This document shows positions 35,775-43,149 of a stretch of 64,000 nucleotides of DNA, one piece after another. Source of the DNA: Aminobacter sp. J41 (GTDB lineage Bacteria > Pseudomonadota > Alphaproteobacteria > Rhizobiales > Rhizobiaceae); assembly GCF_000526635.1 (NCBI RefSeq), contig NZ_JAGL01000012.1, positions 1-64,000 on the forward strand, in the 5' to 3' direction. A program made the position numbers and the translations under genes. The notes beneath the pieces are model-generated. The model searched no databases. It saw only the letters and a list, made by a program, of their open reading frames with translations, and had not been told where the DNA came from. Each line of letters begins with the position of its first letter. Positions within the stretch are counted from its first letter, which is position 1.

Positions 35775-36002
35775 TACCCCCACCCCTAACCCCTCCCCAC
35801 AAGGGGGAGGGGAGCTTTGGGCACTCGATTTTCGGAGGGCTCCGTCGTACCGACACATCCCGCGCGAGGCATGCGACGGCGGGAGCGAACGCTCCTGCCA
35901 CAGATGCTCCTGCCGCGAATGCTTCTGCCAGGCTCGTCGTTTCAGGTGGAGTGCTGACGCCCATGTCTCCCTCCCCCTTGTGGGGAGGGTAAGGGTGGGG
36001 GT
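35775..36002. repeat. long inverted repeat after glyS
   Basis: Two GC-rich arms of about 36-40 bases face each other: 35775-35814 and, inverted, 35967-36002. Each contains its own CCCTCCCCACAAGGGGGAGGG palindrome-like core. Together they could fold into a 228-base cruciform. Short elements like this are common between genes in Rhizobiales. The 152 bases between the arms hold CTCCTGCC-type tandem fragments and no gene. With the next two entries they fill the 397-base gap before 36124. Confidence 0.75.
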
Positions 36003-36047
36003 GCTTGTCGCTCCTCGCCCGCATCCGCAGCGCCACCGGCCAGGTCG
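36003..36047 (+). pseudogene. fossil copy of the glyS 3' end
   Basis: These 45 bases match glyS 35656-35700 at 42 positions. In the same frame they read LSLLARIRSATGQV against [14 protein letters not shown] in GlyS, with one silent and two changed codons. The copy directly abuts the inverted repeat arm on its left and another intergenic palindrome on its right. It appears to be the remnant of a duplication or of an insertion that displaced the old gene end. Confidence 0.8.
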
Positions 36048-36084
36048 TCATCCTCGGCCTTGAGCCGAGGATCCATGCCTGAAC
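36047..36084. repeat. dispersed palindrome (copy 1)
   Basis: The element runs GTCATCCTCGGCCTTGAGCC then GAGGATCCATGCCTGAAC. CCTCGGC pairs with GCCGAGG. Near-identical copies lie at 59728-59760 (reversed) and 60008-60044. It belongs to the alphaproteobacterial repeat type that, when translated, gives MDPRVKPE-like peptides. Confidence 0.75.
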
Positions 36085-36123
36085 ACCGATCGAAGGTGGG
36101 GCGGCCGAGGTCTGCTGCCTGAG

Positions 36124-36537
36124 CTAATTAAATATCCAAACAGCCAACCCAACCGCCAATATGGTCAGCACCGGCGTCGACATGCCGAGCTTTGGCAGCC
36201 ACGCCGGTGGCGGCGTGCCGGCCTTGAGCGAGCGGCGCAGGGTGACGGTCACGACCAGGATGATGATGAGCAGGACAAGGGCGACCAGCATCTTCAGGTC
36301 GAACAGCGGGCCGAGGTGGCTCATGTCATAGCGGTGGGCCCACAGGCCAAGGCCGCTCAGCCACAGAAGGATGATGCCGGTGAGGCCCACCCGGCCGAAC
36401 ATCGGCCGCAGCCGCGCGAGCTCCGGCGTCGGCGTGCGGCGGACCTGCCGGACGACGATCATCTGGCCGATGCCGGAGGCAGCCCCGAGCATCAGGCCGA
36501 AGATGTGGATGAACTTCAGCAAGAAATCGATCGCCAT
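36124..36537 (-). CDS. four-helix membrane protein (CopD/DUF2269-like)
   Basis: The protein has 137 residues with four hydrophobic helices: LLKFIHIFGLMLGAASGIGQMIV, GLTGIILLWLSGLGLW, LKMLVALVLLIIILVVTVTL and TPVLTILAVGLAVWIF. His11 in the first helix and the Ser-Gly-Leu-Gly helix resemble the CopD/DUF2269 fold, but similarity is weak by eye. It stands alone, convergent to glyS. Function is unknown. Confidence 0.7.
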   Translation of the reverse strand: MAIDFLLKFIHIFGLMLGAASGIGQMIVVRQVRRTPTPELARLRPMFGRVGLTGIILLWLSGLGLWAHRYDMSHLGPLFDLKMLVALVLLIIILVVTVTLRRSLKAGTPPPAWLPKLGMSTPVLTILAVGLAVWIFN

Positions 36538-36611
36538 GGGCGCAGCCTTTCCTGCCCGTTCAGAGGATGGTGGCGGCGAAAGGCTGGAGCGTCAAGCAGC
36601 GGATGTGATTG

Positions 36612-37031
36612 CTACTGACGTGCCGCGAGGTTGAGGTCAGCCGTTTCCTCGCCCGCCGGCGTTTCCGGCGCAACGGCATCCGGCTCCCGGATCTCCCCGT
36701 CGCGAATGCCGAGCGGACCCTCGGAGCTCAGCCACGCCGGGCTTTCCTCTTTCGGCTCGGCTTCAGGGATCGCGCTGACATCCTCTGCGCTTGCCGGAAT
36801 GGCGTCGGCATCTGCGGCGGCGACCGATGGCGTGATCGGGATGATCTCGGTATCAGCCTCGGCCGGCGATGCGACGGCCGCATCGATCGGCTCAGGCGAG
36901 GCCGAGCCGCGCATGACGATCGATGGCGTAGCGGCCTGATCGGCGGCGGGCAGGCTGATGATGGAAGAAGCTGCGGCGGTTCCGGCGCTCAGGATGAGCG
37001 CAGGCATGATGGCACTGACGACACGAAACAT
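36612..37031 (-). CDS. exported hypothetical protein, alanine- and glutamate-rich
   Basis: The protein has 139 residues. MFRVVSAIMPALILSAGTAAAS is a signal peptide, and the rest is low-complexity Ala/Glu/Pro sequence with no fold I recognise. The ATG at 37031 follows a GGGGGG run. Low complexity makes the coding call less certain, but the signal peptide and codon bias support it. Confidence 0.6.
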   Translation of the reverse strand: MFRVVSAIMPALILSAGTAAASSIISLPAADQAATPSIVMRGSASPEPIDAAVASPAEADTEIIPITPSVAAADADAIPASAEDVSAIPEAEPKEESPAWLSSEGPLGIRDGEIREPDAVAPETPAGEETADLNLAARQ

Positions 37032-37152
37032 GACAAGCCCCCCAATTCCTCGCGGAAATGGTACAGGGCGCGGATTAACAAATCGGTGACATCGCGGCAC
37101 TTGCAGCAAAGGAGCGCGCGCGATAGGCAATGCCGACCCCACGGAGCGTGAA

Positions 37153-38136
37153 TTGGCCGAAATCCTTTCGCCTGAACGGGCACTGCAGCCCGCGCTGGAA
37201 ATCCTGCGAGCCGGTGAACCGGTCGCGATCCCGACCGAAACCGTCTACGGCCTTGCCGCGGATGCGACCAACGGCGAGGCCGTCGCCCGCATCTTCGAGG
37301 TGAAGGGCCGCCCGCGCTTCAACCCGCTGATCGTCCACGTCGCCGACATGGAGATGGCGGAGCGCATCGCCGTGTTCGACGACGTCTCGCTGAAGCTCGC
37401 CGAAAAATTCTGGCCGGGGCCGCTGACGCTCGTCCTGCCGCTGAAGAATGGCCACGGCATCCACCCGCTGGTTTCGGCCGGGCTCGAAACGGTGGCGCTG
37501 CGCATGCCGCGCGGCGTGGCGGCCGAATTCATCCGCGCGCTGGGCCGGCCGCTCGCAGCACCTTCTGCCAACTCGTCCGGCAAGATCAGCGGCACGACCG
37601 CCGAGGCGGTGAACGCCGATCTCGGCGGAAAAATCCAGCTCATCATCGACGGCGGCGCGACCGACGTCGGCGTGGAATCGACTATCGCCAAGGTGACGGA
37701 AGAGGGCGTGCGCATCCTGCGTCCCGGCGGCGTGACGGCGGATGAGCTGGCAGCCGTGACCGGTCTGCTGGTGCTGCGTGGCGGTACCAAAGGCATTGAG
37801 GCGCCGGGCATGATGTTTTCACACTATGCGCCGGATGCCGGCGTGCGCCTCAACGCGACCGAGCTGCGCGAGGGCGAGGCGCTGCTTGCCTTCGGTCCGG
37901 ACCGCATTGACGGCGCCGACAAGGCGATCGCGACGCTCAACCTTTCCGAACAGGGCTCGCTGGGCGAGGCAGCGGCCAATCTCTACAGCCATCTCCAGGC
38001 GCTCGACCGTTCGGGCGCGGCCGTCATCGCGGTCGAGCCGCTGCCCGAGGACGGGCTTGGCGAGGCGATCAACGACCGGCTGCGCCGCGCCGCCGCGCCG
38101 AGGGGCAGTCAGACCGACTCAGGGAGTCAGCAGTAA
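37153..38136 (+). CDS. L-threonylcarbamoyladenylate synthase (Sua5/YrdC)
   Basis: The enzyme makes threonylcarbamoyl-AMP, the precursor of t6A37 in tRNAs that read ANN codons. The YrdC domain (residues about 10-200) has PTETVYGLAADA, KGRPRFNPLIVHV and PSANSSGKISGT, and a smaller Sua5 domain follows from about 215 (YAPDAGVRLNATELREGEALLAFG), so it is the long, 327-residue form. The start is TTG at 37153, with GGAG seven bases before it. Its stop overlaps the next gene by one base. Confidence 0.93.
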   Translation: MAEILSPERALQPALEILRAGEPVAIPTETVYGLAADATNGEAVARIFEVKGRPRFNPLIVHVADMEMAERIAVFDDVSLKLAEKFWPGPLTLVLPLKNGHGIHPLVSAGLETVALRMPRGVAAEFIRALGRPLAAPSANSSGKISGTTAEAVNADLGGKIQLIIDGGATDVGVESTIAKVTEEGVRILRPGGVTADELAAVTGLLVLRGGTKGIEAPGMMFSHYAPDAGVRLNATELREGEALLAFGPDRIDGADKAIATLNLSEQGSLGEAAANLYSHLQALDRSGAAVIAVEPLPEDGLGEAINDRLRRAAAPRGSQTDSGSQQ

Positions 38137-39545
38137 TGGATGCCAGCCTGATCGAGCGTTTCGTCGCCATCGTCGGCGAGAAATACGCGCTGCGTGACGA
38201 GGCGGACATCGCGCCTTTCGTCACCGAGCGGCGCGGCCTCTGGGGCGGTAAGACGCCGCTGGTGCTGCGGCCTGGAACGGTCGAAGAGGTCAGCGCCATC
38301 CTGAAGCTGGCAACCGAAACCGGAACCCCGATCGTGCCGCAGGGTGGCAATACCGGCCTTGTCGGTGCACAGATGCCGGACCAGACCGGTACGGAAGTGG
38401 TTCTTTCCATGTCCCGCTTCGACAGGATCCGCGAGATCGACCTTGAGTCGAACACCATCACCGTCGAGGCGGGCGTGACGCTGCAGCGCGTGCGCGACGC
38501 AGCCGAGGAAGCCGGAAAGCTGTTTCCGCTGTCGCTTGCCTCGCAGGGCACCGCGCAGATCGGCGGCAACCTTTCTTCCAATGCTGGCGGCACCGGCGTG
38601 CTCGCCTATGGCAATACGCGCGACCTTTGCCTTGGCGTGGAGGTGGTGCTGCCCACGGGCGAGGTGTTCGACGACCTGCGCAAGCTCAAGAAGGACAATA
38701 CCGGTTACGACCTCAAGGATCTGTTCGTCGGCGCGGAAGGAACGCTCGGCATCATCACCGCCGCGGTGATGAAACTGTTTCCGAAACCGCGCGGCCGCGA
38801 GGTCGCCTGGCTCGGCGTTGCGAGCCCCGCCGATGCGCTGAAATTGTTCGGAATGGCGACAGACAGGGCAGGGCAGAGCCTTACCGGTTTTGAGCTGATG
38901 ATCCACGCCTCGCTCGACTTCGTGCTGAGGCACGTTCCGGGCGCGACGCATCCGCTTTCCTCTCCGCATCCCTGGTATGTGCTGATGGAAGTCTCGTCCG
39001 GCCGCTCGGTCGAGGATGCGCGCACGCTGATCGAAGAAATTCTGGCCGAGGGATTTGAGGCCGGTCTGATCGCCGATGGCGTGCTAGCGGAGAGCCTGAC
39101 GCAGGCAAACGCACTGTGGAACCTTCGCGAAAACATGTCGGAGGCGCAGAAGCCGGAAGGCGCCTCGATCAAGCACGACGTGTCGGTGCCGGTGGCAAGG
39201 ATCCCGAGCTTCATCGAAGAGGCCTGGGCGGCGGTGACGCGCCTGGAGCCGAATGCGCGGCTCGTCTGCTTCGGCCACATGGGCGACGGCAACCTGCACT
39301 ACAACATCTCGCAGCCGGTCGGCATCAGGCCTGCCGACTTCCTCGCGCGCTACCGCGTTATTAACGACGCGGTGCACGACGTCGTGCGCGCCTACAACGG
39401 ATCGATCTCCGCCGAGCACGGCATCGGCCGCATGAAGCGCGATGAGCTGATCGCAACCGCGCCGCCGGTCGCGACCGACCTGATGCGCCGGATCAAGAAA
39501 TCCTTTGATCCTGCGGGGATCATGAACCCGAACAAGGTGATTTAA
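38136..39545 (+). CDS. FAD-binding oxidoreductase of the GlcD/D-2-hydroxyacid dehydrogenase type
   Basis: The flavoprotein has 469 residues. The PCMH-type FAD domain has PQGGNTGLVGAQMP and SSNAGGTGVLAYGNTRDL. The FAD-oxidase C-terminal domain has CFGHMGDGNLHYNIS with metal-binding histidines and SAEHGIGRMKRDEL. It probably oxidises a D-2-hydroxyacid such as D-2-hydroxyglutarate or D-lactate. The TAATG overlap couples it to the Sua5 gene. The substrate is not settled by sequence. Confidence 0.87.
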   Translation: MDASLIERFVAIVGEKYALRDEADIAPFVTERRGLWGGKTPLVLRPGTVEEVSAILKLATETGTPIVPQGGNTGLVGAQMPDQTGTEVVLSMSRFDRIREIDLESNTITVEAGVTLQRVRDAAEEAGKLFPLSLASQGTAQIGGNLSSNAGGTGVLAYGNTRDLCLGVEVVLPTGEVFDDLRKLKKDNTGYDLKDLFVGAEGTLGIITAAVMKLFPKPRGREVAWLGVASPADALKLFGMATDRAGQSLTGFELMIHASLDFVLRHVPGATHPLSSPHPWYVLMEVSSGRSVEDARTLIEEILAEGFEAGLIADGVLAESLTQANALWNLRENMSEAQKPEGASIKHDVSVPVARIPSFIEEAWAAVTRLEPNARLVCFGHMGDGNLHYNISQPVGIRPADFLARYRVINDAVHDVVRAYNGSISAEHGIGRMKRDELIATAPPVATDLMRRIKKSFDPAGIMNPNKVI

Positions 39546-39663
39546 TCGGGTATTTACTGAGGTTTCGAAGGTCTTACACCGGGTTGCAAAGCGATAACCA
39601 TCGGACGAAGCCACAAAACCTTAACCCTGCTTTTTAAGCCGTCTGACACAGGGCGCCCCCTAG

Positions 39664-39717
39664 TCTCGCACCTACAACGAGGTGGGAAAACCACCCGCGA
39701 GAAGACCGGAAAACCGG
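39664..39717 (+). promoter_or_regulatory. structured 5' leader before the DUF6101 gene
   Basis: TCTCGC (39664-39669) pairs with GCGAGA (39697-39702) and encloses GGTGG-GAAAA-CCACC (39681-39695). A second short hairpin CCGG-AAAA-CCGG lies at 39706-39717. The structures end about 15 bases before the ribosome site AGGAAGG, a layout that could affect translation or message stability. No known riboswitch is recognised. Confidence 0.4.
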
Positions 39718-39747
39718 CTCTCAGGAAGAGACAGGAAGGCAAAGATA

Positions 39748-40314
39748 GTGTCACACACACAGCTCAAGCCCGTTTGGGCCGAGGCCGACTTTCGGCTTGA
39801 CCCGTTCCGGTTGCCGCACGCGGCATCCTTCAGAATGATGGACGCCCACGGCGACGTGACGTTCACCGTCTCCAGCCGTGGCGCCACCATCCGCCGGGTT
39901 CTGGAAACAAGCGGCCTGCCGGTCTCGATCGCGCTGCCGGCACGCGCCTTCCGCGGCGTTGCCGCCCGCGCCATCGAGGATGGCGAAGGCAATGTCACGG
40001 TCACGCTGGAACTGATGCATGCGGACCCGATGCTGTCGGTCCCGCTGCTGGTCGCCCACGACCTCGACAACGTTGCCGCCGACTGGCGCGCATGGTCGGA
40101 GGCGTTCAAGCTGCCGATGCTGCTGGTCGAGGCCGATGGCGTCGCCCGCTCGCTGGACGAAAACGCTGGGCAGATCAGGAAGGCGCCGCCGGCGACACGC
40201 CGCCAGGGTCGCGTTCACCTGCAGCGCCGCCCGCGCTTCCTCGCCCGTCGCAAGACCGGCGCGCTCGGCGTTCGCCTCATCATCAATGGGGAAGAGATCA
40301 TCGCGCGCCGCTAG
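39748..40314 (+). CDS. DUF6101-family protein
   Basis: The protein has 188 residues and starts VSHTQLKPVWAEADFRLDPFRLP, with TVSSRGATIRRVLETSGLPVSIALPARAFRGVAARA, LMHADPMLSVPLLVAHDLDNVAADWRAW and a basic tail with QRRPRFLARRKTG. I recognise this as the DUF6101 family of Rhizobiales. Its function is unknown. The start is GTG at 39748, with AGGAAGG eight bases upstream. Confidence 0.8.
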   Translation: MSHTQLKPVWAEADFRLDPFRLPHAASFRMMDAHGDVTFTVSSRGATIRRVLETSGLPVSIALPARAFRGVAARAIEDGEGNVTVTLELMHADPMLSVPLLVAHDLDNVAADWRAWSEAFKLPMLLVEADGVARSLDENAGQIRKAPPATRRQGRVHLQRRPRFLARRKTGALGVRLIINGEEIIARR

Positions 40315-40350
40315 CAGAGGCGCGCGACTACCGAAGCATCGGCCAGAAGA

Positions 40351-41334
40351 TCAGAAATTCTGGCTGATGACCGGCCAGGCTCCGCCGATGACGAGGCCGA
40401 GGAAGATCAGCCAGCCGACGACCGAGTTGGACTTGAACAGCTTCAGGCACTGGTCGGGATTGTCGATGTCGAGCACGCGGATCTGCCGGATCATGTGCGC
40501 GGCCGCGGCAACGAGGCCAGCCAGCGCCGGCATCGGCACTTCGGCATTGGCGAAGGCGACGACGAAGAACAGCAGGGCAAGGCTGTAGAGGCCGATAAGC
40601 CACTGCTTGGTGTTCTCGGCAAACAGGCGCGCGGTGGAGCGCACGCCGACCAGCGCGTCGTCTTCCTTGTCCTGGTGGGCGTAGATCGTGTCGTAGCCGA
40701 TCACCCACAGGATCGAGCCGAAATAGAGCAGCAGCGCTGCGAGGTTCAGCGAGCCGAAATGGGCGGCCCAGCCCATCAGCGCCCCCCACGAGAAGGCGAG
40801 GCCGAGGAAGAACTGCGGCCAGTCGGTGAAGCGCTTGGCGAACGGGTAGATGGCCACCGTCAAGAGCGACGCGATGCCGACCAGAACGGCGAACCAGTTG
40901 AACTGCAGCAGCACGACGAGGCCGAGCAGGCACTGCAGGAACAGAAAACCCCAAGCCTGCTTCTTGCTGACCTTGCCTGCGGGCAGCGGGCGCGAGCGGG
41001 TGCGGGCGACCTTTTCGTCAATGTCCTGGTCGACGATGTCGTTGTAGGTACAGCCGGCGCCGCGCATCAAGATCGAGCCTGCCATGAACAGGAACAGGTG
41101 CCAGACGGACGGAAGTACGTCCGCGAGCGCCACTCCCGGCTTCGCATAGGCGGCAGACGCCATTGCAGTCGACCACCAGCACGGCCACATCAGCAGCCAC
41201 CAGCCGATCGGCCGGTCCCAGCGCGCGAGCTGGGCATAGGGCCAGAGCCCGCGCGGCAGCAGGCGATAGACCCAGTGACCGGAAGGGGCGTCGGCGACGC
41301 GTCCCTGCGACTCTTTGGACTGAATGTTTTCCAT
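40351..41334 (-). CDS. ubiA: 4-hydroxybenzoate polyprenyltransferase
   Basis: UbiA attaches the polyprenyl chain to 4-hydroxybenzoate in ubiquinone synthesis. The 327-residue membrane protein has about nine helices and both aspartate motifs: NDIVDQDIDEKVARTRSRPL and YDTIYAHQDKEDDALVGVRS. I chose the ATG at 41334, giving MENIQSKESQG; upstream codons do not fit the family. The gene is divergent from purD. Confidence 0.95.
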   Translation of the reverse strand: MENIQSKESQGRVADAPSGHWVYRLLPRGLWPYAQLARWDRPIGWWLLMWPCWWSTAMASAAYAKPGVALADVLPSVWHLFLFMAGSILMRGAGCTYNDIVDQDIDEKVARTRSRPLPAGKVSKKQAWGFLFLQCLLGLVVLLQFNWFAVLVGIASLLTVAIYPFAKRFTDWPQFFLGLAFSWGALMGWAAHFGSLNLAALLLYFGSILWVIGYDTIYAHQDKEDDALVGVRSTARLFAENTKQWLIGLYSLALLFFVVAFANAEVPMPALAGLVAAAAHMIRQIRVLDIDNPDQCLKLFKSNSVVGWLIFLGLVIGGAWPVISQNF

Positions 41335-41450
41335 GCGGACGGAGTGGCAGCGACACAACGCGCCGTCAAGAGATGAGGCTTGCGCCTTGACCCTGACGCC
41401 TCCCGGCCCTACCGGAAAGCCGCGATCAATAACGATGAGGAATCGCCGCG

Positions 41451-42734
41451 ATGAACGTACTGCTGATCGGCTCTGGCGGGCGCGAGCACGCACTGGCATG
41501 GAAGCTTGCGGCATCGCCGCTGCTGACGAAGCTTTACGCCGCACCGGGCAATCCCGGCATTGCGCAGGAAGCGGAATGCGTTTCTCTCGCGGTTGACGAT
41601 CACGCGGCCGTCGTTGCGTTCGCGAAGGAAAAGAACATCGACCTCGTCGTCGTCGGTCCCGAGGCGCCGCTGGTGGCTGGCCTTGCCGACGAGCTCGAGG
41701 CGGCCGGCATCCGCGTCTTCGGCCCGTCGAAGGCTGCGGCGCAGCTGGAAGGCTCCAAGGGCTTCACCAAGGACCTGTGCGCCCGCTACGGCATTCCGAC
41801 GGCCGCCTATGGCCGCTTCAACAACGCGCCGAAGGCGAAGGCCTATGCCCGCCAGGTCGGCGCGCCGATCGTCATCAAGGCCGACGGCCTCGCTGCCGGC
41901 AAGGGCGTGACCGTCGCCATGACGCTCGATGAAGCGCTGGACGCGATCGACGCCTGCTTCGAGGGCGCGTTCGGTGCTGCCGGTGCGGAAGTCGTCGTCG
42001 AGGAGTTCCTTGAGGGCGAGGAAGCAAGCTTCTTCTGCATCTGCGACGGCACCACGGCGCTGCCGTTCGGTTCGGCGCAGGACCACAAGCGCGTCGGTGA
42101 GGGCGACACCGGCCCGAACACCGGCGGCATGGGCGCATACTCTCCCGCTCCGGTCATCACCGCCGAGTTGGAAGCGCGCGTCATGCGCGAGATCATTGAG
42201 CCGACCATGCGCGGCATGGCAGAGATGGGCGCGCCGTTCCGTGGCATGCTCTTCGCCGGCCTCATGATCACTGAGGAAGGCCCGAAGCTCATCGAATACA
42301 ACACCCGCTTCGGCGATCCCGAATGCCAGGTGCTGATGACGCGCCTGAAGGACGACCTGCTGACGCTCGTGAATGCCGCCGTCGACGGCCAGCTTTCGCA
42401 CATGTCGGTGCGCTGGCGCGACGAGGCTGCGCTGACGGTTGTCTTCGCCGCCGAAGGCTACCCGGCCTCGCCGAAGAAGGGCACCGTCATCTCCGGCATT
42501 GAGTCGGCTGAGGACGAGAACGTGCAGGTTTTCCATGCCGGCACCGCGCGCGACTCGGAAGACCGTCTTGTTGCCAATGGCGGCCGCGTGCTCAACGTCA
42601 CGGCCAAGGGCGCGAACGTTACCGAGGCTGCCGCACGCGCCTATGCGGCGCTCGACAAGATCAGCTGGGAAGGCGGCTTCTGCCGCCGCGACATCGGCTG
42701 GCGCGCGATCGAGCGCGAGAAGGCTGCCGGCTGA
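41451..42734 (+). CDS. purD: phosphoribosylamine-glycine ligase
   Basis: PurD makes glycinamide ribonucleotide in purine synthesis. The 427 residues match the family: [19 protein letters not shown], the ATP-grasp core [30 protein letters not shown], and [12 protein letters not shown] with metal ligands. The stop TGA abuts the stop of the convergent small gene in a TGATCA. Confidence 0.97.
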   Translation: MNVLLIGSGGREHALAWKLAASPLLTKLYAAPGNPGIAQEAECVSLAVDDHAAVVAFAKEKNIDLVVVGPEAPLVAGLADELEAAGIRVFGPSKAAAQLEGSKGFTKDLCARYGIPTAAYGRFNNAPKAKAYARQVGAPIVIKADGLAAGKGVTVAMTLDEALDAIDACFEGAFGAAGAEVVVEEFLEGEEASFFCICDGTTALPFGSAQDHKRVGEGDTGPNTGGMGAYSPAPVITAELEARVMREIIEPTMRGMAEMGAPFRGMLFAGLMITEEGPKLIEYNTRFGDPECQVLMTRLKDDLLTLVNAAVDGQLSHMSVRWRDEAALTVVFAAEGYPASPKKGTVISGIESAEDENVQVFHAGTARDSEDRLVANGGRVLNVTAKGANVTEAAARAYAALDKISWEGGFCRRDIGWRAIEREKAAG

Positions 42735-42971
42735 TCAGCGCCGGTAGACCGGATCCATTTCGAAGGGATTGGGCGCCGGCTCGTCAGGCAAGGTGCCTTC
42801 CTCCCGCCGCATCAGGTAGTGCTTCAGCGAGCACTGCGGTGAACACAGCACGCCACGGTCGCACCAATAGGCCGGGCCGTTATCGATGTTGCCCTCATAG
42901 TATTGGAAGTTCTCTGACCCATAGGGCAGGGAGCATTCGATGCACAGGTGCTTTTCGGGGCGTGCCAGCAT
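42735..42971 (-). CDS. small cysteine-rich protein, function unknown
   Basis: The protein has 78 residues. MLARPEKHLCIECSLPYGSENF is followed by WCDRGVLCSPQCSLKHYL, so four or five cysteines (CxxC...C...CxxxC) could bind zinc. The C-terminus is proline-rich. I chose the ATG at 42971. It is convergent with purD and its stop is adjacent. I do not recognise a named family. Confidence 0.65.
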   Translation of the reverse strand: MLARPEKHLCIECSLPYGSENFQYYEGNIDNGPAYWCDRGVLCSPQCSLKHYLMRREEGTLPDEPAPNPFEMDPVYRR

Positions 42972-43034
42972 GGAAGTTCCTCTAGGATAGCGACAATAGT
43001 GCCCCAGGCTTCCGTTGCGCAATGCTTGATTGAT

Positions 43035-43063
43035 TTGACGTTTACGTCAGAAGAAAATAGTCA
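43035..43063 (+). promoter_or_regulatory. promoter with LiuR-like palindrome before the acyl-CoA dehydrogenase gene
   Basis: TGACG-TTTA-CGTCA (43036-43049) is a perfect inverted repeat. TTGACG (43035-43040), 17 bases and TAGTCA (43058-43063) could be the promoter, with the palindrome starting in the -35. The sequence resembles the TTGACGTTTACGT-type boxes I remember for the MerR-family regulator LiuR of branched-chain amino acid and acyl-CoA use. No such regulator gene is in the window. Confidence 0.5.
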
Positions 43064-43149
43064 ACTTCCTCGACTGGCTGGTGCGCCGTCACGCTTGCAG
43101 GACGGCACCGTCCTCTCCGCCACCTGTCCCGACCGAAAGGAAGTTCCGA

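Noticed and set aside
33492-35858. 788-codon open frame on the minus strand opposite glyS
   Set aside because: It mirrors the codon bias of glyS, has no family resemblance and no ribosome site. Long antisense frames are expected in GC-rich genes.
35775-36002. Possible CRISPR or transposon from the paired repeats
   Set aside because: There are only two inverted arms, no spacers, no cas gene and no transposase, so it fits an intergenic inverted repeat.
35512-36063. 183-codon frame extending past the glyS end
   Set aside because: It is glyS read in another frame and continues into the repeat; its Arg-rich composition is not that of a protein.
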